Numbered from the stretch's first letter, positions 18,482-27,338 are shown. The stretch: DNA of 64,000 nt from Neofamilia massiliensis (GCF_001299475.1 NZ_CYUJ01000003.1:62001-126000); one strand, 5' to 3'. Program-made: numbers and translations. The notes: generated by a model from the letters alone, not told the origin.

Positions 18482-19342
18482 TTAGGTGACATTGTAAAAT
18501 TTAATTTCAAATCTTGCTCCAGCATCAATATTTGAAACAGAAACTTCTCCGTTATTCTTTTCGACAATTGTCTTCGCCATAGCAAGGCCAATTCCAAAAC
18601 CATTTGAGTCGGGAGTTTTATAAAAGCGTTTAAAGATTTTTTTCATTTTCTCTTTTTCTATTCCTCCGCCATTGTCTTCAATGATTAAGCTTGTATAGAG
18701 GGGATTTTTGTATGATGAAACCACAATTTTGTCACAAGTCGGTCTATTATCAGCATTCTTTATGATATTAATGAGAGCTTCTGCCAGCCAATAAAAATCT
18801 CCACAAATGCTATTTTCTTTTAAACTCTTCTTTATTTCTACATTAGTAGATCTCTTTATATTCAAACTATCTAAGGCATAATCTACTAATTCATCTAAAC
18901 GAATTTGTTCTGCTTTCATTAAATCTTTGTTTGCATCAAGGCTTGATAGTTTGAGTAAAATATCTGATAAAGAGTTTAATCTTAAGAGTTGCCTTTTTAA
19001 AATCTCTATATCATCATTATCTGGAAAATCCATCTCCAAATTTTCTATGGAAAAAAGCATAGATGTGATGGGAGTTTTAATTTGGTGGGCGATGTCTTCT
19101 AGGTATTCAATTTGTTTTTCGCTGTTTTTAGTACTTTTCTCTTTGGCTTCTACTATTTCTATAAATAGCTTATAAATTTTATCTTCTAAAATCGAAAAAT
19201 CATCTTGCTTCATAGGAATTTTGTAGTCCTGATTTTTCATATTTTCTATCAGAACTATAAGCTCATTTATTCTATTTTTCTTTCTTTTTTCTAAAAAATA
19301 ATAAAGAAGCCCCAGACTTATTATCCAAAATACATATATCAT
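18482..19342 (-). CDS. sensor histidine kinase, single-helix N-terminus
   Basis: 286 aa. One N-terminal membrane helix (MIYVFWIISLGLLYYFLE) and no extracellular sensor domain. The H-box is DIAHQIKTPITSM, the N-box INIIKNADN, and the G boxes EDNGGGI and GFGIGLAMAKTIVE. The short input region is typical of kinases that sense through a partner ABC transporter (BceS-like), which fits the operon. The ATG at 19342 lies one base after the regulator stop with AGGA upstream; the open frame also allows a TTG at 19363. Confidence 0.9.
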   Translation of the reverse strand: MIYVFWIISLGLLYYFLEKRKKNRINELIVLIENMKNQDYKIPMKQDDFSILEDKIYKLFIEIVEAKEKSTKNSEKQIEYLEDIAHQIKTPITSMLFSIENLEMDFPDNDDIEILKRQLLRLNSLSDILLKLSSLDANKDLMKAEQIRLDELVDYALDSLNIKRSTNVEIKKSLKENSICGDFYWLAEALINIIKNADNRPTCDKIVVSSYKNPLYTSLIIEDNGGGIEKEKMKKIFKRFYKTPDSNGFGIGLAMAKTIVEKNNGEVSVSNIDAGARFEIKFYNVT

Positions 19343-19343
19343 C

Positions 19344-19994
19344 TCAATCCATCCTATATCCAATTCCTCTAACAGTAGAAATTACTTCCTTATCAAGTTT
19401 TTCTCTAATTCTCTTAATAGTTGATGTGAGAGTATTGTCATTTACAAACTTATCCCTGTCTTCCCAAAACATTTCTAACAGCTGACCTCTGGTATAAACT
19501 CGGTGAGGATTTTTGATAAATAAGATTAGGATTTCATATTCTAGAGAAGTTAAATCCACCAGATTTCCCTTAAAATAAACTTTTGAATCATTTAAATCTA
19601 TTTTGATATCCTTGTAAGTAATTTTTTTGTCTTGACTTAGAGCTATTGTCCTTAAAACGGCATCAATTCTCGCTCTTAATATGGCAAGGGAAAATGGTTT
19701 AGTTAAATAGTCGTCTGCTCCCCTATCTAAAGATTCAATTATAAAATCTTCATCTTTTTTTACTGTTGTTACAATAACTCTTATGTCCTTATCTTTTAAC
19801 TTATCTATCAAATGTTGGCCATCTTTATCTGGTAGATTTATATCAAGTAGCGCCACATCAATGTCTACATTCATCTTATAGGTCGCCTCGTAAAAAGATG
19901 ATGCAAGCTCTACCTCATAGCCATTATTAACTAAATACTTTTCCATTTGTGAGGCAATTTCTTTATTATCCTCTATAATCAAAACACTCTTCAT
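19344..19994 (-). CDS. OmpR/PhoB-family response regulator
   Basis: 216 aa. Receiver domain with acidic pocket IEDN, phosphoacceptor DINLPDKDG and conserved DDYLTKPF. The C-terminal winged helix includes TSLEYEILILFIKNPHRVYTRGQLLE and RIREKLD..ISTVRGIGYRMD. First gene of the operon regulator-kinase-ATPase-permease-small membrane protein and presumably its activator. ATG at 19994 with AAAGGG upstream. Confidence 0.93.
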   Translation of the reverse strand: MKSVLIIEDNKEIASQMEKYLVNNGYEVELASSFYEATYKMNVDIDVALLDINLPDKDGQHLIDKLKDKDIRVIVTTVKKDEDFIIESLDRGADDYLTKPFSLAILRARIDAVLRTIALSQDKKITYKDIKIDLNDSKVYFKGNLVDLTSLEYEILILFIKNPHRVYTRGQLLEMFWEDRDKFVNDNTLTSTIKRIREKLDKEVISTVRGIGYRMD

Positions 19995-20118
19995 TTTAAC
20001 CCTTTCATGTATCAACTTTGAAATCTATTAAAAATTTTTGTTTTACAGCATTCGTCTATAAGAAAATTAAGACTCTATACCAATAATTACATCTATAGTA
20101 TACCATTATCACTTATAT

Positions 20119-20144
20119 TAAAAAACAGACCCTTTATGGATCTG
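20119..20144 (-). terminator. intrinsic terminator of a decayed gene
   Basis: Minus-strand stem CAGATCC / GGGTCTG (one G-U pair) followed by TTTTTT. It follows a recombinase-like peptide tail read on the same strand (VDKVVVYEEKLKVIL, ending near 20175), so it is probably the leftover end of a lost serine recombinase gene. Confidence 0.6.
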
Positions 20145-20174
20145 CTACTTGTCAATATAAGTTTCAATTCTAGA

Positions 20175-20225
20175 CTATAATATTACCTTTAATTTTTCCT
20201 CGTAAACAACTACTTTATCTACTAG
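20175..20225 (-). pseudogene. short remnant resembling the C-terminal tail of a serine recombinase
   Basis: The minus strand reads VDKVVVYEEKLKVIL then stop. The VDKVVV(Y/G) element resembles the segment near the C-terminus of large serine recombinases; the intact one at 23510-25324 has SIVDKVVVGRID. Too short for a firm call, but the terminator right after it supports a former gene end. Confidence 0.3.
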
Positions 20226-20394
20226 TTTTTAACCAAGTATTCAGCATAGCTGTCTATTTCTAATTTATGATTTACTATAAACTCTTAATCTTATCAAGCT
20301 TCTTACAAATAAGTCTTTTGGAATCTAATATTTAATTCTCATAGCCTTATAATTTTCTATTTAATTTTCTTTTCAAAGAAGTTATTATTTCTAA

Positions 20395-20464
20395 ATGGCT
20401 TGAGTGATCAGTATGGATAAAATTTAATGTTTTAAGGAAGCCTCATATGTGAGGATATGTCCAA
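20395..20464. repeat. 70-bp direct repeat, right copy
   Basis: Matches 14871-14940 at 61 of 70 positions, same orientation. The minus-strand peptide frame is conserved (GFLKTLNFIHTDHSSHLE) but has an in-frame TGA, so this copy is the more decayed one. Confidence 0.8.
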
Positions 20465-20477
20465 AAGTATATTTCTT

Positions 20478-20725
20478 ATGTTCTAAATTCCCTTTTTACC
20501 TTTGCCAGTAACTCTAAAGTCTCAAAAGAATTTGTAAGATAATCATCAGCACCTAGGTCTAGTCCTAAAATCCTATCACTTAGATGAACTTTAGCCAAAA
20601 TCACAATAATAGGAATATTTTCTTCATGCTAAATAATTTTTATCTCTAATGTGTTTTATGAGTTTATATCCGCTTATCTTTGGCATCATAAAATCTATTA
20701 TCGCAAGGTCGATATCTTTTTTCTA
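20478..20725 (-). pseudogene. decayed response-regulator receiver domain
   Basis: Two minus-strand frames together give a receiver domain: DIDLAIIDFMMPKISGYKLI then KHIRDKNYLA and a stop. In another frame follow ENIPIIVILAKVHLSDRIL, GLDLGADDYLTNSFETLEL and LAKVKREFRT. The usual LTKPF is LTNSF, so the catalytic Lys and Pro are lost, besides the frameshift. A fossil of a second two-component regulator beside the living one. Confidence 0.75.
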
Positions 20726-20733
20726 AAATCTCC

Positions 20734-22617
20734 TTATATATTCCAAAAATTATAGAGCTTAAATAATATGACAAATATTGTAAAAACAAAAGAAATAAAT
20801 CCCCAAAATATAAAATATATTTTTTCTTTTCTTGATTTTCCATTAGCAGATATCATAAACAACTTAAGTCCATTAATTAATGATACAAGTCCCATTACTG
20901 CAATAACGATTCCGGTAATCACTGCATTTTTGGGCGTGAATACCTTGTCACTTGCTAAATAAAATACTATCCCAACCGTAATAGTAACCCATAATATTTG
21001 TGTCAGGTTAATGTTTTTATTGAAGTTTACAGTGTTATTCTTTATATTTTTAAATATTAAAATAATAAACTTTCCAACTAATAAAATTAGGCTTATTATT
21101 CCTAATAATATTGCTATGCATAAGAATAAAAACATTGATTTATTCGATTTGTGGGCAACGTAGTCGGTAGACATCATCTCAAGTCTGTTATCGTTCGCTT
21201 TGGTTTTTGATTTGTGCATAAACATTTCTAAACCATTTCCATTATCCATAAGATATGAATTTTTACCAATTTTGAAAATATTTGTGTCTCCTATACTAAA
21301 GCCAAAAAGATTTAGTGAATACTTGTCTTTAGCCGCTTTCTTTATAGGTAAGATTCCCCCAAAATACTGCTGAAATTTACCCATGCCCTCTGATATATTC
21401 CTCTTTTGTATGTAAAAACCTGAAATATCATCGGATGAAATACCACTAGTATCTATTCCTTTCCTATCTGTAATACTTCCATATAATACTTTAGGCAATC
21501 CATAATTAAATATGGTTTCACCAGGCTCATTGGTCATTATTACAATACCGGTATTCGATTTTGGATCAAAAACTAGATTAGAAGAGCATCCCATAGTATT
21601 GCCAGCATGCCCTAGAACTTGAACTCCATATTCTAAAGTCCACAGGCCGTGGCAATTTTTACTTATATTGCTATCTGTATAATGTGAAGTCGGCTCAAAC
21701 ATTTCGCGTCTGGTTTCTTCTTTTTTAAACAATGGATTTTCTTTTGAAACAAAGGCTTGTCCAAATGTTGCAAAATCATGTAAAGTACCTACACAGGCAC
21801 CTGCAGGATATAGCTGCACGTAAGAACGAGCTATTCCTAAATCTTGATTGTCTTCTATTTTTTCACCTCTATAATAACAATATAAGTCATTTCTTTTATC
21901 CTTAACATAGTCATTATCTAAAAGTTTAGGGTCTATTGAGGTATGACTCATGTTTAGAGGTTTGAAAATATGATTATTCACATAGGATATATAATCTTCT
22001 TTGCTCACATTTTCTACAATCAATGCAGCAAGTGCTGTCCCCCAATTTGAATACGCTGTGTATTCCCCGACATGATATGCTTGGTATGGCTCACATGATT
22101 TGACGGCTTCTTCAAGATTACTATATAACTGATCTTCATTTGCTAACTGATTTTCATAGAAACTTTCTTGAAAACCTGCATTGTGACTCATGAGGTTTCT
22201 AATGGTAATTTTCTCATCTTTATATCTTATCTTTTTTAAAAATCCATCTGGAAGATAAACTCTTATATCTTCATCTAGATCAATCTTGCCTTCTTCATAC
22301 AACTGCATGACAGAGACCCAAACTAAAAGCTTGGAAGAGCTCCCCCAATCGTAAACTGTATCAAAGTCTGCTAATACTTTATTTTTTATGTTTTTATAGC
22401 CATAAGTTTTTTTAAGTGAGATTCTATCTCCATTAAAAACAGCTATCTGACAAGATACAAGACCTTCCTTATATTTTTCTACATATTCGTCTATGTTTAT
22501 TTCTATCTTTTTAATATCCTCATCTCTATTATATAACTCTTTTGCATAACTATTTTCAGAACTCAGTAAAACTAAAAATAAAGTTATAATGATAAATATC
22601 CAAATATTCCTTTTCAT
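20734..22617 (-). CDS. membrane-anchored serine hydrolase (class C beta-lactamase/DD-peptidase fold)
   Basis: 627 aa. A signal peptide (IWIFIIITLFLVLLSSENSYA) is followed by a beta-lactamase-related domain at ~40-390 with nucleophile motif SSSK, second motif YSNWG and third motif GHAGNTMG. About 100 residues of unknown fold come next, then four C-terminal membrane helices. The catalytic domain faces outside, so it probably acts on cell-wall peptides, D-amino-acid peptides or a toxic peptide. AGAGGAGG before the ATG at 22617. It stands alone beside a peptide-type ABC/two-component cassette, which makes a resistance role plausible but unproven. Confidence 0.85.
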   Translation of the reverse strand: MKRNIWIFIIITLFLVLLSSENSYAKELYNRDEDIKKIEINIDEYVEKYKEGLVSCQIAVFNGDRISLKKTYGYKNIKNKVLADFDTVYDWGSSSKLLVWVSVMQLYEEGKIDLDEDIRVYLPDGFLKKIRYKDEKITIRNLMSHNAGFQESFYENQLANEDQLYSNLEEAVKSCEPYQAYHVGEYTAYSNWGTALAALIVENVSKEDYISYVNNHIFKPLNMSHTSIDPKLLDNDYVKDKRNDLYCYYRGEKIEDNQDLGIARSYVQLYPAGACVGTLHDFATFGQAFVSKENPLFKKEETRREMFEPTSHYTDSNISKNCHGLWTLEYGVQVLGHAGNTMGCSSNLVFDPKSNTGIVIMTNEPGETIFNYGLPKVLYGSITDRKGIDTSGISSDDISGFYIQKRNISEGMGKFQQYFGGILPIKKAAKDKYSLNLFGFSIGDTNIFKIGKNSYLMDNGNGLEMFMHKSKTKANDNRLEMMSTDYVAHKSNKSMFLFLCIAILLGIISLILLVGKFIILIFKNIKNNTVNFNKNINLTQILWVTITVGIVFYLASDKVFTPKNAVITGIVIAVMGLVSLINGLKLFMISANGKSRKEKIYFIFWGFISFVFTIFVILFKLYNFWNI

Positions 22618-22964
22618 TATGTCCTCCTCTTTAATCTTAAATTAATTATAAAAGATGGATATTAACAAAACTAAGACCGAATATTAAATCAATATTAATT
22701 TTTTTGATTCATTAACATTTGCAATTACTTAATGTAGTTTTGACTTAAAAAGTTATCAGAGTTGATGAGTTTGAAGATTTTCGGGAAGCTTCGAAAAAGC
22801 AACCATAATTAATAGCTATTCTCTGATAATTTAATTAATGTTCTGCATAGTATTTTTTTTCCAATTAATAGTCTGTAAAATTAAATGCGACACTTTGACT
22901 AAATAAAAAACTCATACTAACTTTGTGTTAAATGTAAATAAGCATAAAACACACAGAGGTTAAT
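22618..22964. other. AT-rich intergenic region upstream of the serine hydrolase
   Basis: No gene seen. A 9-bp inverted repeat (TTATCAGAG at 22753, CTCTGATAA at 22821) brackets about 60 bases. The right part is the end and leader of the IS30-type stub that starts at 22965. A TATAAT for the serine hydrolase lies near 22650 on the minus strand, without a clear -35. Confidence 0.4.
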
Positions 22965-23081
22965 ATGAGTTATAAATGTCTTACAATAAATGACAGAAAT
23001 AAGATAGAGGTATTAAAACTAATATTAAATATGAAAAAGAAGTGGACCATTTCTCGATTGACATTTAAAGACTTCTTTTGA
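22965..23081 (+). pseudogene. IS30-family transposase, N-terminal stub
   Basis: ATG with AGAGG upstream opens MSYKCLTINDRNKIEVLKLI, which matches the start of IS30-type transposases (SYKHLT..ERNKIE). After ~25 residues the similarity ends and the frame stops at 23081, running into the tail of the GNAT gene on the other strand. The rest of the transposase is gone, so this marks a recombination junction. Confidence 0.6.
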
Positions 23082-23517
23082 ATACACTGCAACCATCACT
23101 TTCTCCTAGAAATTCAAAATCATTTTTTATCGCAATTTCTTTGGAGATTTCTTGGTTGGGGTTACACTCAATAATCAAGTTTTTCCCTATCTTTGAACTA
23201 CGCTTTATAAAGGCTTTTGTTAGTTCATTGGCATATCCCTTCCCCCAGTCTCTCTTATTTAGTATCCAACCAAGTTCGAAGGAGTCTTTGTCATACTCAT
23301 GAAATATTACATATCCGATAAACTTCTGATTAAAATCTTCTACCGCATAGATTAAAGGAGGATCAATAAGTGCGACACTATTTAGAAAATTCGCTGTTTT
23401 TTCCCATGAAAAAGGCGGTTCTATAAATTCCATGACATCTTCATCTGAAAGTAGATTGTATAGGTCCCTTAGATCATTGTTGGTAAATTTTCTTATCTTT
23501 AATCGTTCGCTAATCAT
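23065..23517 (-). CDS. GNAT acetyltransferase (RimJ/RimL type), coupled to the recombinase
   Basis: 150 aa with the ribosomal-protein-acetyltransferase-like start SERLKIRKFTNNDLRDLYNL and acetyl-CoA loop KRDWGKGYANELTKAF. The ATG at 23517 lies inside the recombinase end (8-base overlap) with AGGAGGGA upstream, so its translation follows that of the recombinase. It may be cargo picked up at the element end; the substrate is unknown. Confidence 0.78.
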   Translation of the reverse strand: MISERLKIRKFTNNDLRDLYNLLSDEDVMEFIEPPFSWEKTANFLNSVALIDPPLIYAVEDFNQKFIGYVIFHEYDKDSFELGWILNKRDWGKGYANELTKAFIKRSSKIGKNLIIECNPNQEISKEIAIKNDFEFLGESDGCSVFKRSL

Positions 23518-25324
23518 TCAGTCCCTCCTTCCCTTTTTCCCTTATTTTCTTGACATCAATACTATAGTCTCCACGTGCGTTGTCTTTTGATTGGGAACAT
23601 AATTTTTTATCCTCGTCATTCTTGTAGGAACACAATTTATTAATGTCATTGTCTTTGGCATTTTTTCTTTTATCTTTAAAGTTATTAGAATCTTGACTAT
23701 CTTTAACTCCTGTTTTGAAGTAAAATGTTAAGTCATAAGGATGAACTGTTCCGTCTTTGTCAATTCTTCCCACCACGACTTTATCAACTATGCTTTCAAA
23801 TACTGTTCTGTTAAATTCCTCTATAATTTCTTTATTCTCTAAGACCTTTTTAAATTGCTTTAATCTTTCTTTAATAGAGTCTTCATCTTTTATCGTTAGT
23901 TCCAATGTTTTCTTTTCATCGAGTAATTCTTCTTTTTGCTTTGTAAGTTTTTTATACTTTTTAGCATAAACTTCTTCGTCTATACTATCTTCTAAATGAA
24001 GATCAACTAACTTTCTTTCTTGACTAATGATTCTGTTTAATTGGTTTTCTAACTTTTTCAAATCTTTGACTAACGTATTATCATTTATTTCTTCTTCAAC
24101 AATTTTTAAAAAGTCATCTATTACTGTTGAATCTGCATGGCATAATTGCCTATAGCTTTCAACAAATGCTTTTTCTATTGCTGCTTCTTGTATTCCCTTT
24201 GAATGAGGGCAATATTTTTTACCTTTTTTTGTTGACTTTACACATTGCCAGTTAATTTTTTTATAAATTGAACTTGTATGCCATGTTCTTCTTGAAAGTA
24301 TCTCTCCACAAAATCCACATTCTAACATACTTGAAAAAGCGTATTGCCTTGATAGTTTTTCTCTCTTCCTATCCTTATTAGCAATGGTGTTTCTATTTTG
24401 TGCTCTCCTGAGTCTAATCTCCTGTGCTTTTTCAAAATCTTCTTTTGATATAATTGGCTCGTGATGATTTTCAATGTGGTATTTATCAGATTCACCAAAG
24501 TTTGCTAGTCTTCTTTTTGTTATGGGATCAACTGTGAAGGTCTTTCCCATTAGTATATCTCCAATATACTTTTCATTCTTAATTATTCCCAACACTGTAG
24601 TATCAGACCATTTTGTTTTACCTCTAGGGGTGAGATAACCTTGTTCTTCTAATTCCCTACCAATGACTGAGCCACCATTGCCCTCTAGATATCTTTTAAA
24701 GATGTATCTAACAATTTTAGCTTCCTCTTCATTTATAGAGATACTTTTTGTTATAGGGTCATAGTCGTATCCAAGGCAACCTTGAAAACCAATAAGTTCC
24801 CCTTTTTCCATTTTCATTTTCAGTCCTTTTTTCACATGGGCTGAGGTATTTTCTACTTCTTGTTGAGCTACTGAACTTAATATTGTTAGTAATAGCTCTC
24901 CATCCATTGTCAAAGTATCTATATTTTCTTCTTCAAATACTACACCAACGTTATTTTCCTTTAGAAGCCTTACATATTTCAAAGTATCTAATGTATTTCT
25001 AGCAAATCTTGATATAGATTTAGTAATTATCATGTCTATATCTCCATTTTGGCAATCACTTATTAGTCTCATGAAATCTGCTCTTTTAGTAGCAGTTGTT
25101 CCTGTTGTTGCTTCATCTGCATATATACCAGCCAAAGTCCAGTTCTTATTATTTTTTATTAGATTTGTGTAATAATCAACTTGCGATTTATATGATTCAA
25201 GTTGGTCTTTACTATCTGTACTTACTCGACAATATGCTGCAACTCGTTTTAAATCTAAATGTAGTGCATTTCTATTTCTTGCTCCTATATTTGAAGCTTT
25301 TATTAATTTTACTTTAGTATTCAT
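23510..25324 (-). CDS. large serine recombinase (resolvase/invertase family, integrase of the element)
   Basis: 604 aa. The N-terminal catalytic domain has AAYCRVSTDSKDQ (nucleophile Ser ~35) and SRFARNTLDTLKYV. The recombinase domain follows (YLTPRGKTKWSDTTVLGIIKNEKYIG), then a zinc ribbon (LECGFCGEILSRR), a coiled coil (~430-510) and the terminal IVDKVVVGRIDKDG element. The length and plan match TnpX/Tn5397 TndX-type integrases, which excise and integrate conjugative elements. The last ~80 residues are Lys/Asp-rich. It is preceded by a 45-codon small ORF. Confidence 0.92.
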   Translation of the reverse strand: MNTKVKLIKASNIGARNRNALHLDLKRVAAYCRVSTDSKDQLESYKSQVDYYTNLIKNNKNWTLAGIYADEATTGTTATKRADFMRLISDCQNGDIDMIITKSISRFARNTLDTLKYVRLLKENNVGVVFEEENIDTLTMDGELLLTILSSVAQQEVENTSAHVKKGLKMKMEKGELIGFQGCLGYDYDPITKSISINEEEAKIVRYIFKRYLEGNGGSVIGRELEEQGYLTPRGKTKWSDTTVLGIIKNEKYIGDILMGKTFTVDPITKRRLANFGESDKYHIENHHEPIISKEDFEKAQEIRLRRAQNRNTIANKDRKREKLSRQYAFSSMLECGFCGEILSRRTWHTSSIYKKINWQCVKSTKKGKKYCPHSKGIQEAAIEKAFVESYRQLCHADSTVIDDFLKIVEEEINDNTLVKDLKKLENQLNRIISQERKLVDLHLEDSIDEEVYAKKYKKLTKQKEELLDEKKTLELTIKDEDSIKERLKQFKKVLENKEIIEEFNRTVFESIVDKVVVGRIDKDGTVHPYDLTFYFKTGVKDSQDSNNFKDKRKNAKDNDINKLCSYKNDEDKKLCSQSKDNARGDYSIDVKKIREKGKEGLND

Positions 25325-25379
25325 TTTACCTCCTTCCCATTTTGTATCTTTCTACAGTGTTATTATATCACAAAATTAA

Positions 25380-25517
25380 CTACTTTCTATCTCTCTTCTT
25401 ATAATCATTTTCTATTCTGTTCTTAATTTTTGTATATTCCTTATCATTAATTAATTTAAGATCATAAAGTCTACATAACATAGCAACTCTCATGCTATAA
25501 ACTTTTATTGCTTTCAT
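25380..25517 (-). CDS. small SHOCT-like protein, 45 aa
   Basis: ATG at 25517 with AGGAGG upstream encodes a basic 45-residue protein containing LCRLYDLKLINDKEYTKIK. This short helical pattern is shared by SHOCT-like peptides found just upstream of recombinases in Gram-positive mobile elements. It ends 56 bases before the recombinase start, same strand. Function unknown; its position suggests a recombination accessory role. Confidence 0.65.
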   Translation of the reverse strand: MKAIKVYSMRVAMLCRLYDLKLINDKEYTKIKNRIENDYKKRDRK

Positions 25518-26054
25518 AATAACCTCCTATGTAAATTTAAGTTTTTTGACATTGACAAGTGCCTTGGATTAGCAACATAGGAATCTCACCTCCGCCTCTG
25601 TTCAGGATGAGCCGGCTTCAACCTTAGAAGTATCATTATCCTCATTTTCTTCATAGCGAATAGGGTATCCCTCCCTATATTCAAACTCTTACTTATCGCT
25701 CCCTTTCTTCTACCCTTGCTTTTAGCTTAGCAGTACTTGTTTTGCCGAATTATTCAGCAGATAGATCTTGGCGGATAGGTTATTACGCTCCAAAAATGAT
25801 TAACGTCTTGTCTTGGTCTATTCAGTTGTTAAGGTTCAAAATTTATCGAGAGTTATTAATCTTTTTAAAATTTGACCATCAGAAAATACTTATCTTGATG
25901 AAACAAAATTGTTTAAAATTACCCTCTTATAATTAACAGTGAAAAGAAGTCTTTCTTGGTAACCAATTTTCAAAAATAAATTTGGTTAAATAAAAAGGTC
26001 CAATTCCCACTGCATAAGTAACAGTGAAAATTAGACCCTCTTGCTAAATGTCAT
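25518..26054. other. gene-poor region between recombinase leader gene and sigma-like gene
   Basis: No intact gene. The minus strand has short decayed reading frames, for example EFEYREGYPIRYEENEDND ending at 25602 and GKTSTAKLKARVEERER further upstream. Both look like remains of small element proteins. The right part holds the terminator of the sigma-like gene. Confidence 0.45.
25990..26037 (-). terminator. terminator of the sigma-like gene
   Basis: Minus-strand stem GGTCTAATTTTCACTG / CAGTGGGAATTGGACC (two internal mismatches) followed by TTTTTA, 18 bases after the stop at 26055. Confidence 0.8.
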
Positions 26055-26465
26055 CTAAAAGTCTTCCAACATTTCCTTTAGTTTTTCTAAGACTTTATTA
26101 CGCCTTTTAATAACTGCTGGATGAGAAATATTCAGTTTAGCAGCTACTTCTCTAATTGTTTCTTCTTTATAAAAAAGACTTTCTATCAAATCCCTTTCAA
26201 CAGTGTTGAGTTTAGAAATAGCTCTTCTTACTTCTTCAATCATTTCCTTTGTTTCGATAATTTTTTCAACATCAAATTCCAGATCTTCTAAATTTTCTTC
26301 AAAATTACCATCATGATCATAGGAACAAAAAAAGAAACAGTTATTTAACCTGTCCCTTCTCATTTGATATTTCTCTTTATTCAATTCACTATGATAAGCA
26401 AGATATACTTCCTTGCTAACAACTACTTTCTTCCCTTCTACAAATAAATAATATTCTTTGTCCAT
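26055..26465 (-). CDS. sigma-70 region-4-like DNA-binding protein of the element
   Basis: 136 aa. Residues ~75-136 form a sigma region 4 helix-turn-helix (LNTVERDLIESLFYKEETIREVAAKLNISHPAVIKRRNKVLEKL, quoted in parts as LNTVERDLIESLFY and AAKLNISHPAVIKRR). The N-terminal half is charged and unassigned. Such orphan sigma-like proteins sit near the integrase in Tn916/Tn1549-type elements and activate excision or transfer genes. ATG at 26465 with AAGGAGG upstream. Confidence 0.82.
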   Translation of the reverse strand: MDKEYYLFVEGKKVVVSKEVYLAYHSELNKEKYQMRRDRLNNCFFFCSYDHDGNFEENLEDLEFDVEKIIETKEMIEEVRRAISKLNTVERDLIESLFYKEETIREVAAKLNISHPAVIKRRNKVLEKLKEMLEDF

Positions 26466-26561
26466 TAATTTTTCCTCCTTGTTGACATGAATTTCTTTTA
26501 TTTAAAGATAAAATTCACACAAGGAGGACTTCTAATTCTATGCATATATTCTCCTGGGCAT

Positions 26562-26596
26562 AAAAAAAGACCGAAAGAAAATAAATTCTTTCAGTC
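26562..26596 (-). terminator. terminator of the 184-aa unknown gene
   Basis: Minus-strand stem GACTGAAAGAA / TTCTTTCGGTC followed by TTTTTTT. It ends transcripts from the gene at 26735-27286 before the sigma-like gene begins. Confidence 0.8.
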
Positions 26597-26616
26597 AATA
26601 AATGCCAATATTAAAT

Positions 26617-26659
26617 TTAGGTGCAGATCACCCATCATGGATACTATATATGCACCTAA
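26617..26659. repeat. 9-bp perfect inverted repeat
   Basis: TTAGGTGCA (26617-26625) and TGCACCTAA (26651-26659) are separated by 25 bases. No T-run follows on either strand, so it is not a classical terminator. It could be a protein-binding or recombination site. Confidence 0.55.
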
Positions 26660-26734
26660 GTACACATAAAATTCGTATATGGTACTTTTTTCATTCGGAA
26701 ATAGTACGCAATAAGTTCGTCATAAATTAATTTC

Positions 26735-27286
26735 TTAGATGTTCATTATTTCTTCAATGCTACGACCGTCTTTAAGTTGGCTAATAGCAGTCGGTAAAGT
26801 ATATCCCCAAATTATTACACCAACCAATGCAATTGCTTCCTTTTTTCTTTGATAATAAACAGTTCTCTCTAAAGATACACTTCTCATACAAGCTTCATCA
26901 GTAATCTTTTTTTCAGCAATGTAGTAGTTATAAATAATCTTATGATATATTTCTCCATATTCTGGATAAACTTTTAGCCTAACACAGGCATCATAAATTA
27001 TTAAAAGCATAAGCTTACTATCCATTACATTGGAAACTCTATTATTAAACTTTTCTTCAACTCTTTCTGGAGCAAATGTAGAAAGATACAAGTAAGCAGA
27101 TTCTGAAGTTGATCCATAGTTTTCTTTACTCTCAAACATCATAAAATTTGCCCTGCTATCTACTGCCCAGGTAACTTGTCTATATAAACTTAAAATAAGT
27201 TTTGCAGCTGAACTGATTTCTTCAAATTTCAAGTTGCTATCTGCATACATGTTCATTATATTCTTTAAAGTTTTACTTATTCTCAA
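26735..27286 (-). CDS. unknown protein, ArpU-like layout, 184 aa
   Basis: No family recognised with certainty. Helical protein whose C-terminal part has SLERTVYYQRKKEAIALVGV. This resembles the terminal helix-turn-helix of ArpU/RinA-type phage and element regulators, so a regulatory role is possible. I choose the TTG at 27286 because GAGG stands eight bases before it; the open frame reaches 27316 but through the promoter region. Divergent from the XRE/ImmA genes across a shared control region. Confidence 0.55.
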   Translation of the reverse strand: MRISKTLKNIMNMYADSNLKFEEISSAAKLILSLYRQVTWAVDSRANFMMFESKENYGSTSESAYLYLSTFAPERVEEKFNNRVSNVMDSKLMLLIIYDACVRLKVYPEYGEIYHKIIYNYYIAEKKITDEACMRSVSLERTVYYQRKKEAIALVGVIIWGYTLPTAISQLKDGRSIEEIMNI

Positions 27287-27310
27287 TCTAATCACCTCAA
27301 TACAATTTAT

Positions 27311-27338
27311 TTGCAAACTTGAATGTTTGTGCTATAAT
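27311..27338 (+). promoter_or_regulatory. promoter of the XRE/ImmA module with palindromes
   Basis: TTGCAA (27311-27316), 16-base spacer, TATAAT (27333-27338). Inside the spacer lies CAAACTTGAATGTTTG, a 5-bp palindrome with 6-base centre. Downstream, TTCAGTTTG (27350) and CAAATTGAA form another inverted repeat. Both fit operator sites of an ImmR-like repressor in the divergent control region. Confidence 0.6.

Larger units (their letters stand above)
20016..20733. other. intergenic graveyard between response regulator and serine hydrolase genes
   Basis: No intact gene. From left to right it holds a minus-strand terminator (20119-20144), a short recombinase-like tail (about 20175-20225), an AT-rich stretch, the right copy of the 70-bp repeat, and a frameshifted receiver-domain fossil (20478-20725). 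Confidence 0.7.

Noticed and set aside
25742-25936. 64-codon plus-strand ORF
   Set aside because: No start signal, no recognisable domain, lies in a decayed region whose genes read on the other strand.
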